Below, in pieces: positions 1-5,429 of a DNA stretch of 5,429 nt. A program made the translations under genes and the position numbers. The stretch comes from Ruminococcaceae bacterium UBA5397 (GTDB lineage Bacteria > Bacillota > Clostridia > Oscillospirales > Acutalibacteraceae). A model generated the notes under the pieces. That model searched no databases, had not been told where the DNA came from, and saw only the letters and a list, made by a program, of their open reading frames with translations. The DNA is taken from contig DHOF01000156.1 in NCBI GenBank assembly GCA_002411615.1, forward strand, positions 1 to 5,429, in the 5' to 3' direction. Each line of letters begins with the position of its first letter. The stretch's first letter is position 1.

Positions 1-1804
1 CCCACGGGAAAGAATCCGCAATTTCAGTATTATCGCACATATTGATCACGGCAAGAGCACGCTTGCCGATCGAATTCTGGAACAGACAAAATCGGTCCCT
101 CTGCGCGAGATGGAAGATCAGATTTTGGACGATATGGATCTCGAGCGTGAACGCGGGATTACCATCAAGGCGCATGCGGTCACGTTGGTCTATACAGCGA
201 AAGACGGGCTTGATTATGTCTTTAATTTGATCGATACCCCCGGTCATGTAGACTTTAATTATGAGGTCAGCCGATCCTTGACTGCCTGCGAAGGCGCAGT
301 CCTTGTTGTGGACGCTTCACAGGGAATTGAGGCACAGACCCTTGCCAATACTTATCTTGCAGTAGACGCCGGATTAGAGATCGTGCCGGTCATCAATAAG
401 ATTGATTTGCCGAGCGCCGATCCCCAACGGGTAAAAACTGAAATTGAAGATGTGATCGGAATTCCCGCACAAGATGCACCCTGTATCAGCGCAAAACTGG
501 GGACAAATATTCCCGCGGTCATGGAGCAGATCGTTTCGCTGATTCCACCGCCGCAGGGAGATGAAAACGCCCCTCTGCAGGCATTGATCTTCGATAGCTA
601 TTATGATGCATATAAAGGGGTCGTAGCGCATATCCGTATCATGGCCGGCACGGTCAAGAACGGCGATGTCATTCGCGTGATGTCTACTGGCAGCGAATTT
701 ACTGTGGTGGAGTGCGGATATATGCATGCCACTTCTTTTGAGAATGCAGGCGAACTGCAGGCAGGCGAAGTGGGATATCTGACCGCTTCCATTAAAGAAG
801 TGCGTGAAGCGAGAGTGGGCGATACCATCACGCTAAAGGACAATCCTGCAAAAGAACCGCTGCCCGGATACCGTGCAGCTCAGCCGATGGTTTTCTGCGG
901 TATTTATCCCGCAGACGGCGCAAAATATCCGGATCTGCGTGATGCACTGGAAAAGCTGCAGCTCAATGACGCCGCGCTTTCATTTGAACCGGAGACCAGC
1001 GTTGCGCTTGGCTTTGGATTCCGATGCGGCTTTTTAGGGCTTCTGCATATGGAGATTATTCAGGAGCGGCTGGAGCGGGAATATCATCTTGAATTGGTCA
1101 CGACGGCCCCCAGTGTTATTTATGAGATTGTCAAAACGGATGGACAAACGGTTTATATCGACAATCCGACGAACTATCCCGACCCTTCCCTAATCGCCGA
1201 AGCACGCGAACCTATGACGGATGCACATATTTATTCGCCCAGCGAGTATGTAGGCAATATTATGGAACTATGTCAAGACCGACGCGGCGTCTTTCAGGAT
1301 ATGCAGTATCTGGATACGGATCGGGTCGATATTCATTACATTTTGCCGTTAAACGAAATTATCTATGACTTTTTTGATGCGCTTAAGAGTAAGACCCGCG
1401 GTTACGCGAGTTTTGATTATGAGGTAACGGGCTATCAGAAGAGCAGCCTTGTTAAACTTGATATTATGCTTAATGGAGAAGTCGTCGATGCACTCTCCTT
1501 TATTATCCATTCCGATAAAGCTTATTCACGCGCACGGAAAATGGCGGAAAAACTCAAGGATAAAATTCCGCGCCAGCTTTTTGAAATTCCGATTCAGGCC
1601 TGTATTGGCGGGCGTATTATCGCAAGAGAAACGGTTAAGGCAATGCGCAAAGATGTTCTTGCAAAATGTTACGGCGGCGATATCAGCCGTAAGAAAAAAC
1701 TTCTGGAAAAGCAGAAGGAAGGCAAGAAGAAGATGCGTAAACTTGGCACCGTAGAAGTTCCGCAGGAAGCATTTATGGCAGTCTTAAAATTGGATGATGA
1801 CTAA
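1..1804 (+). CDS. lepA: Elongation factor 4 (LepA), translational GTPase, 5'-partial
   Basis: LepA/EF-4 is a ribosome-binding GTPase related to EF-G, implicated in back-translocation and in ribosome assembly or stalled-ribosome rescue. The reading frame is already open at base 2, upstream of the first in-window ATG at 110, and that upstream part encodes the P-loop, so 110 is not the start. Counting the codon at base 2 as 1: G1 AHIDHGKST at 12-20, G2 region RERGIT ending at 54, G3 DTPGH at 78-82, G4 NKID at 132-135, G5 SAK at 163-165. The EF-G-like core follows, with the LepA hallmark [20 protein letters not shown]. The LepA-specific C-terminal domain is basic and includes [16 protein letters not shown], close to the end. 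600 residues are visible against about 600-612 in the family, so only a handful of N-terminal residues plus the start lie outside. The stop is TAA at 1802-1804. No frameshift is seen. The next gene is convergent, so lepA ends its transcription unit here. Confidence 0.98.
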   Translation, partial: PRERIRNFSIIAHIDHGKSTLADRILEQTKSVPLREMEDQILDDMDLERERGITIKAHAVTLVYTAKDGLDYVFNLIDTPGHVDFNYEVSRSLTACEGAVLVVDASQGIEAQTLANTYLAVDAGLEIVPVINKIDLPSADPQRVKTEIEDVIGIPAQDAPCISAKLGTNIPAVMEQIVSLIPPPQGDENAPLQALIFDSYYDAYKGVVAHIRIMAGTVKNGDVIRVMSTGSEFTVVECGYMHATSFENAGELQAGEVGYLTASIKEVREARVGDTITLKDNPAKEPLPGYRAAQPMVFCGIYPADGAKYPDLRDALEKLQLNDAALSFEPETSVALGFGFRCGFLGLLHMEIIQERLEREYHLELVTTAPSVIYEIVKTDGQTVYIDNPTNYPDPSLIAEAREPMTDAHIYSPSEYVGNIMELCQDRRGVFQDMQYLDTDRVDIHYILPLNEIIYDFFDALKSKTRGYASFDYEVTGYQKSSLVKLDIMLNGEVVDALSFIIHSDKAYSRARKMAEKLKDKIPRQLFEIPIQACIGGRIIARETVKAMRKDVLAKCYGGDISRKKKLLEKQKEGKKKMRKLGTVEVPQEAFMAVLKLDDD

Positions 1805-1850
1805 ACGTTATCTGAATGAGAAATCCTACACAATCAATCATAAGTTATCG

Positions 1851-1880
1851 AAAAAAGCCCTGCATGTAAAAATGCGGGGC
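1851..1880. terminator. Hairpin terminator between convergent genes, strongest on the minus strand
   Basis: Arms gccctgcat (1857-1865) and atgcggggc (1872-1880) form a 9-bp stem with one G-T wobble position around a 6-base loop. On the minus strand the stem is followed immediately by six U (complement of the A-run at 1851-1856), a textbook intrinsic terminator. On the plus strand, as needed for lepA, the downstream bases are only moderately T-rich (gcttgtgttgcctttt), so lepA termination here is plausible but weaker. An alternative plus-strand fold pairs GGGG 1876-1879 with CCCC 1903-1906 around a small gcct/aggc hairpin (1890-1900), followed by a T-rich stretch to 1916. It would exclude the first fold. 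Which one serves lepA is undecided. Confidence 0.65.
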
Positions 1881-1924
1881 GCTTGTGTTGCCTTTTAGGC
1901 TTCCCCCTTTTGTTTTATGAGACA

Positions 1925-1955
1925 ACAAAAAGCCGCCCCCAATACGGGAACGGCT
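1925..1955 (-). terminator. Intrinsic terminator of the NSS transporter gene
   Basis: The hairpin occupies 1931-1955. Read on the minus strand, AGCCGTTCCC pairs over 10 positions with GGGGGCGGCT (two G-U wobbles) around the loop GTATT. It is followed by a U-rich tail, the complement of the A-rich 1925-1930. It lies about 32 bases past the transporter stop codon, in the right orientation and at the expected distance. The plus-strand version has no T-run after the stem, so it should act only on the minus strand. Confidence 0.82.
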
Positions 1956-1987
1956 CAAATCAATGAATATGTAATTTTGGGAAAAGA

Positions 1988-3346
1988 TTATATCGTAATG
2001 ATTCCCAGGGCGCTCATAATGCTGGAAATAAGAATTGCAACAATGCAAACCGGAGCGATCCAGCGAATGGTAACATTGTACATTTTCTTTTCACGGAATT
2101 TTCCGGAAAGGCTGATTTCATCTTCCACAAACTTGGGACCAACGATATGACCAATGCAGATGCAGGTAAGCAGAGCAACGATTGGCATCAGAACACTGTT
2201 GCTGATAAAATCAAAGAAGTCCAGAATATCCATACCGATGATCTGAACCATTGACCAGGGGCCAAATCCCAGAGAGGATGGAATCCCAATGGCGATTGCA
2301 CCCAAAAGAACAACCAGACAGGTTCCGCGACGTTCCCACCCGAGTTTGTCCTGGAAGATGGAAACGACAGTTTCCATCAACGAGATCGAAGAAGTCAATG
2401 CAGCAAATAAGACCAGCAGGAAGAATAGAATACCGGCAACAGTACCAAATCCCATATTCGCAAAAACCTGCGGAAGAGCCTGGAACATCAGACCAGGGCC
2501 TGCTTTTTTAGGAGCTTCTCCTGTAAAAGCAAAGACGGCCGGAATGATCATCAGGCCGGCGATAAAAGCAATGCCGGTGTCGAAAATATCAATCTGGCGG
2601 GCAGACTGCACAAGGTCTACATCCCGCTTCATATAAGAGCCATAAGTAATCATGATGCCCATTGCAAGGCTTAAAGAATAGAAAAGCTGTCCCATGGCGC
2701 CGAGAACGGTGTTAACGGAGAATTTGCTGAAATCGGGCAGCAAATAATATTTAACGCCCTCCATCGCACCGGGCAGGGTGATAGAGTAGACTGCCACGGC
2801 AACCGACAAAATGACCAGCACCGGCATCAAAATTCGGCTGGCTTTTTCAACGCCTTTCTGTACGCCAAACAGAACGATAATTGCAGTAAGTGCGATAAAG
2901 AACAAGAACCAGAGAACGGGTTCAATCGGCTCACCGATAAAATTGCCGAAGAATTTGGCTCCGGCAGCTTCGCTCCCCTGACCAGCAATGTAGACCGCCA
3001 GATATTTCATGACCCAGCCGCCGATTACGCTGTAGTAAGGCAGGATGATAATTGGCACCAGAGAAGTAAGAACCCCTAGAAATTTAAACTTTTTATTGAT
3101 GGCGCCATAGGCTTCGATTGCAGAAAGACCGGTTTTCCGCCCGATTGCAATTTCTGTAATCATCAGCACAAAACCAAAGGTTACTGCAAGGATAATGTAA
3201 ACAAACAGGAAAATACCGCCGCCGTATTTTGCGGCAAGATATGGGAAACGCCAAATGTTCCCCAGGCCGACTGCGCTGCCCGCTGCGGCTAATACAAATC
3301 CGACTTTACCAGAAAAGCTGCTGCGGGTTTTTGTTTCTTGATTCAT
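1988..3346 (-). CDS. Sodium-dependent NSS/SNF-family transporter (probable amino-acid symporter)
   Basis: This is a 452-residue polytopic membrane protein of the LeuT fold, expected to import an amino acid or similar solute with Na+. Hydrophobic segments fit 11 helices, at roughly 15-38, 44-68, 88-120, 143-161, 171-191, 212-239, 252-275, 294-332, 341-362, 374-402 and 424-450. That matches the short bacterial NSS type (MhsT and Tyt1 class) rather than the usual 12. TM1 carries the signature GSAVGLGNIWRFP (23-35). By alignment from memory to LeuT, Gly23, Ala25, Val26 and Asn30 supply Na+ ligands, and Arg33 with Asp379 would form the outer gate. Tyr105 in TM3 matches the substrate-contacting LeuT Tyr108. 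TM6 has GQLFYSLSLAMG (219-230) and TM8 FAALTSS (314-320) with the Na2 residues Thr318 and Ser319. The start ATG (complement of 3344-3346) follows GAGGGGG (3358-3364), with a slightly long 11-base gap. The substrate cannot be read from sequence. It looks monocistronic, with its own promoter and terminator. Confidence 0.95.
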   Translation of the reverse strand: MNQETKTRSSFSGKVGFVLAAAGSAVGLGNIWRFPYLAAKYGGGIFLFVYIILAVTFGFVLMITEIAIGRKTGLSAIEAYGAINKKFKFLGVLTSLVPIIILPYYSVIGGWVMKYLAVYIAGQGSEAAGAKFFGNFIGEPIEPVLWFLFFIALTAIIVLFGVQKGVEKASRILMPVLVILSVAVAVYSITLPGAMEGVKYYLLPDFSKFSVNTVLGAMGQLFYSLSLAMGIMITYGSYMKRDVDLVQSARQIDIFDTGIAFIAGLMIIPAVFAFTGEAPKKAGPGLMFQALPQVFANMGFGTVAGILFFLLVLFAALTSSISLMETVVSIFQDKLGWERRGTCLVVLLGAIAIGIPSSLGFGPWSMVQIIGMDILDFFDFISNSVLMPIVALLTCICIGHIVGPKFVEDEISLSGKFREKKMYNVTIRWIAPVCIVAILISSIMSALGIITI

Positions 3347-3357
3347 AGATCAATTTA

Positions 3358-3364
3358 CCCCCTC
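3358..3364 (-). promoter_or_regulatory. Ribosome binding site of the NSS transporter gene
   Basis: The minus strand reads GAGGGGG, 11 bases before the ATG at 3346. It is purine-rich and complementary to the 16S rRNA tail with a mismatch. The gap is a little longer than typical. It supports the start that places TM1 about 14 residues into the protein. Confidence 0.7.
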
Positions 3365-3371
3365 ATTTGAA

Positions 3372-3408
3372 AAAAAATTAAAATGCTAATTTAGCACTTT
3401 AAATTTTT
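3372..3408. repeat. Imperfect palindrome in the transporter leader (candidate operator or RNA hairpin)
   Basis: The dyad is centred on base 3390. The core arms TGCTAA (3384-3389) and TTAGCA (3391-3396) are perfect around a single T. Beyond one mismatch (3383/3397), five more pairs match (3378-3382 with 3398-3402). After another mismatch, an A-run (3372-3376) pairs with a T-run (3404-3408). In minus-strand RNA the first mismatch becomes a G-U pair, and the hairpin is followed by a U-run, so it could also fold as a weak AU-rich attenuator-like stem. It sits just downstream of the predicted transporter start site and within its 5' leader. The binding protein, if any, is unidentified. Confidence 0.5.
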
Positions 3409-3422
3409 CAATAGATAAAATT

Positions 3423-3451
3423 ATTATATCATTTACTTTGACAAAAAACAA
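3423..3451 (-). promoter_or_regulatory. Sigma-70/SigA-type promoter for the NSS transporter
   Basis: On the minus strand a perfect -10 TATAAT (complement of 3423-3428) is preceded, after exactly 17 bases, by the -35-like TTGTTT (complement of 3446-3451; three of six consensus positions). The predicted start is near 3416, giving a leader of about 70 bases before the ATG. It is the best promoter in the intergenic region. Confidence 0.6.
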
Positions 3452-3466
3452 TTGATTCTTCCTAAA
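3438..3466 (+). promoter_or_regulatory. Possible mfd promoter (perfect -35, poor -10)
   Basis: TTGACA (3438-3443) matches the -35 consensus exactly, but 17 bases later the sequence is cctaaa (3461-3466), only three of six -10 positions. Transcription from it would begin close to the mfd Shine-Dalgarno site at 3477, leaving a very short leader. An alternative is TTAAAT (3399-3404) with TATTAT (3422-3427, five of six) at 17-base spacing, giving a leader of about 55 bases. Neither is convincing. mfd must have a promoter in this 143-bp gap or be read from further upstream, which the divergent transporter makes unlikely. Confidence 0.3.
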
Positions 3467-3476
3467 AATGCAAAAT

Positions 3477-3481
3477 AGGAG
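3477..3481 (+). promoter_or_regulatory. Ribosome binding site of mfd
   Basis: AGGAG lies 8 bases before the ATG at 3490, at ideal spacing. It fixes the mfd start, and the encoded N-terminus fits the family. Confidence 0.85.
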
Positions 3482-3489
3482 CAAATTTT

Positions 3490-5429
3490 ATGAAACTTTT
3501 AACCAATGCTTTTCAAAATCTTCCCGAATACACGGCTTTGATAACAGCTTTAAGGGAAAAAAGGACTCCGATTGCCTGCACAGGGCTTACCGGAATTCAC
3601 AAAGCAGCACTGATCAGTGCGCTCTGTGAGCAGAGTGAAAGACCAGCAATCGTCGTTTGTGGGGATGAGAGTGAAGGGAATCATCTGCAGTCCGATTTGG
3701 AATCATTGGGAATTGAGACCCTTTTTTATCCCGCAAGAGATTTTACATTTCTCAGCGGAACCGCTTCTCACGAATATGAGCATCAGAGGATCGGAGTACT
3801 TTCCCATTTTGCAGAAGGGTCCTGTAAAGTTTTGGTTTGCAGCATTGAGGGGGCTTTACAGCTTGTTTTGCCGCCGGAAGTTTTAAAAGATCATACAAAA
3901 GAGGTTTGCTCCGGAGAGGATGTGTCTCCGGAATCGTTGGAATCTTTGCTTTTGGCCTGTGGCTATGAACGGGCAGAACAGGTGGATGGTTCCGGGCAAT
4001 TTTCCCGCCGCGGCGGAATCTTGGATCTTTATCCGCCGGAGTCTGCTTCGCCGGTTCGGATTGAATTTTGGGGAGATCAGATTGACACTATTTCTCATTT
4101 TGATGCGGTTACTCAAAGACGTACGGATTCTGTTGAACGGGTAAAAATTGTGCCGGCGGTAGAAGCCTTAACCGACCATCCGAAAATTTTTGCAAAAACG
4201 CTTCAAAAATTGATGTCGTCTCTGCGGGGAAAAGCGGCACCAAAACAAAAGGAAGTTTTAAAAGAGCAAATTGACGGGCTTATGAATGGAATCAGACTTT
4301 CCTGCATGGATAAATTTCTGCCGATTCTGTATCCGCAGAAAGCAACGCTGCTTTCTTATCTGCCGCAGGACGGTTTTCTCTTTTTGAGCGAACCGGCGCG
4401 GCAAAAGGAGCGGCTGCGCGCACTTACCACACAATGGGGAGAAGATCTGAAAGCATATCTTGCAGAAGGAACACTCTGCCGTACCCTTGACTCGTTTTCG
4501 ATTTCCTATGAAGAGCTGCTTTCTAAAGCAGAAAACAGCAGTTCTGTGTTTTTGGATGTCTTTGCTCACGGCAGCTATGATGTGCCGCTTCGCGTCCTTT
4601 TGAATTTTACAGCGCGGCAGTTGGCAGCCTGGGGCGGCTCTATGGAGCTTTTGCAGGAAGACCTTTCGGCGATGCTTCATCAAGGGGAGGCGTGTGTAGT
4701 TCTAGCGGGTACCGAACGCAGTGCAAAAACAGTTGCTTCTGATTTGGCAGCGCTCGAAATGCCGGCATACTATTCCGAAGAACCGGAAGAAATTCAAAAA
4801 AATATGATCGCAGTGATGCCGGGAACCCTCTCTGCGGGTATGGAATGGCCTGGGATCGGATTGGGAATCATCACCCACGGAAAGCTGATGCAGGGAAGCA
4901 GGCAGCGCGTAAGCACCAAAAAAGATCCGAACCGGCAGGCAATCAGCTCCCTTTCAGAGCTTTCCGTAGGTGATTATGTGGTACACGATATCCACGGAAT
5001 CGGCGTCTTTGATGGAATCCATAAAATTGATATGCACGGAATTGTCAAAGATTATATCAAAATTCGCTATGCGAAAAGTGATATTCTCTATGTGCCGGTC
5101 ACACAGCTCGATTTAGTGAGCCGATATATCGGGCCGCGCGAAGATTCTACGGTAAAGCTGAGCCGCCTAGGCGGCAGTGATTGGCAAAAAGCTAAGACGC
5201 GGGTGCGCAGTGCCGTAAAAGATATGGCGAAAGAGTTAATCAAGCTTTATGCTGCGAGAATGCAGGCCAAAGGACACGCCTTTTCCAAAGATACCGACTG
5301 GCAGCGGGATTTTGAATCTCATTTTGAGTTTGATGAGACGCAGGATCAGTTGCGCTGCATTGAAGAAATCAAAGAGGATATGGAACGCCCTGTGCCAATG
5401 GATCGGCTGCTCTGCGGAGATGTGGGATT
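3490..5429 (+). CDS. mfd: Transcription-repair coupling factor (Mfd), 3'-partial
   Basis: Mfd is a cytoplasmic ATP-driven DNA translocase that pushes stalled RNA polymerase off damaged template and recruits UvrA for nucleotide excision repair. The frame is open from ATG 3490 to the window end: 646 full codons of an expected 1,150 or so. The N-terminal UvrB-like module has a degenerate P-loop (GLTGIHKAA, residues 32-40) in place of a working Walker A, as is usual in Mfd. The diagnostic block GYER (158-161) then GQFSRRGGILDLYPP (169-183) and the following RIEFWGDQID belong to the UvrB-homology/UvrA-binding part. The RNA-polymerase-interacting, CarD/Tudor-like domain begins at VGDYVVH (493-499) with HGIG (502-505) and runs to about 570. 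The translocase begins with a Q-motif-like F614...TQDQ (617-620) and is cut at GDVG (643-646), the start of Walker A, so the helicase motifs and C-terminal domain lie outside. No frameshift is seen. It is divergent from the transporter, and pth, a common upstream partner in Firmicutes, is absent. Confidence 0.97.
   Translation, partial: MKLLTNAFQNLPEYTALITALREKRTPIACTGLTGIHKAALISALCEQSERPAIVVCGDESEGNHLQSDLESLGIETLFYPARDFTFLSGTASHEYEHQRIGVLSHFAEGSCKVLVCSIEGALQLVLPPEVLKDHTKEVCSGEDVSPESLESLLLACGYERAEQVDGSGQFSRRGGILDLYPPESASPVRIEFWGDQIDTISHFDAVTQRRTDSVERVKIVPAVEALTDHPKIFAKTLQKLMSSLRGKAAPKQKEVLKEQIDGLMNGIRLSCMDKFLPILYPQKATLLSYLPQDGFLFLSEPARQKERLRALTTQWGEDLKAYLAEGTLCRTLDSFSISYEELLSKAENSSSVFLDVFAHGSYDVPLRVLLNFTARQLAAWGGSMELLQEDLSAMLHQGEACVVLAGTERSAKTVASDLAALEMPAYYSEEPEEIQKNMIAVMPGTLSAGMEWPGIGLGIITHGKLMQGSRQRVSTKKDPNRQAISSLSELSVGDYVVHDIHGIGVFDGIHKIDMHGIVKDYIKIRYAKSDILYVPVTQLDLVSRYIGPREDSTVKLSRLGGSDWQKAKTRVRSAVKDMAKELIKLYAARMQAKGHAFSKDTDWQRDFESHFEFDETQDQLRCIEEIKEDMERPVPMDRLLCGDVG

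Noticed and set aside
374..843. Minus-strand open frames inside lepA (374-727 and 601-843)
   Set aside because: They lie antisense to highly conserved LepA coding sequence, their products resemble no family, and they have no supporting context.
110..1804. ATG at 110 as the start of lepA
   Set aside because: The same frame is open upstream to base 2 and encodes the essential P-loop AHIDHGKST and the conserved IRNFS segment, so the true start lies just before the window.
1908..1930. Short inverted repeat ttttgtt / aacaaaa
   Set aside because: It is made of the T-rich and A-rich tails that flank the two terminator regions and needs no separate function.
1845..2048. Minus-strand 67-codon open frame spanning the intergenic region and the transporter 3' end
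   Set aside because: It would cover both terminator hairpins and overlaps the transporter C-terminus in another frame. There is no convincing start signal, and the composition looks like translated hairpin sequence.
1917..2636. Plus-strand open frames overlapping the transporter (1917-2150, 2251-2511, 2289-2636)
   Set aside because: They are antisense to a well-supported membrane protein, and their translations lack any recognisable domain or Shine-Dalgarno support.
3384..3400. TGCTAA / TTAGCACTTT resembles the half-sites of the CIRCE operator bound by HrcA
   Set aside because: CIRCE reads TTAGCACTC, nine bases, GAGTGCTAA. Here the halves are in the opposite (everted) order with a one-base gap, and the neighbouring gene is not a chaperone gene.
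4258..4683. 141-codon minus-strand open frame, and a shorter one at 3883-4116, within mfd
   Set aside because: Both are antisense to continuous Mfd coding sequence. The products are Cys/Arg/Lys-rich with no domain, typical of shadow frames.

Overview
The window reads as ordinary chromosomal DNA of a low-to-mid GC Firmicute, most likely a Clostridia member. LepA and Mfd both carry Firmicutes-like sequence (recalled comparison with Bacillus LepA; no search was possible). Ribosome binding sites are G-rich Shine-Dalgarno type, intergenic DNA is AT-rich, and the transporter is of the short bacterial 11-helix NSS type. Placement below class level, for example in Oscillospiraceae, is only a guess.

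Layout: (1) bases 1-1804, plus strand: almost all of lepA (elongation factor 4), missing only its first few codons. (2) bases 1805-1987: a convergent intergenic region with two hairpin terminators, both with their best U-tract on the minus strand. (3) bases 1988-3346, minus strand: a complete sodium:neurotransmitter-symporter-family (NSS/SNF) transporter, probably for an amino acid. (4) bases 3347-3489: a 143-bp AT-rich divergent control region with a good minus-strand promoter, a 37-bp imperfect palindrome just downstream of it, and weaker plus-strand promoter candidates. (5) bases 3490-5429, plus strand: the N-terminal 646 codons of mfd (transcription-repair coupling factor), cut by the window end inside the Walker A motif of its translocase.

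The three genes do not form an operon or an obvious pathway. LepA acts on ribosomes, Mfd on stalled RNA polymerase and nucleotide excision repair, and the NSS protein on solute uptake. The transporter looks like an independent single-gene unit, convergent with lepA and divergent from mfd. I found no tRNA or rRNA gene, CRISPR array, insertion sequence, phage gene or novel multi-gene system. The most interesting non-coding signal is the palindrome in the transporter leader.
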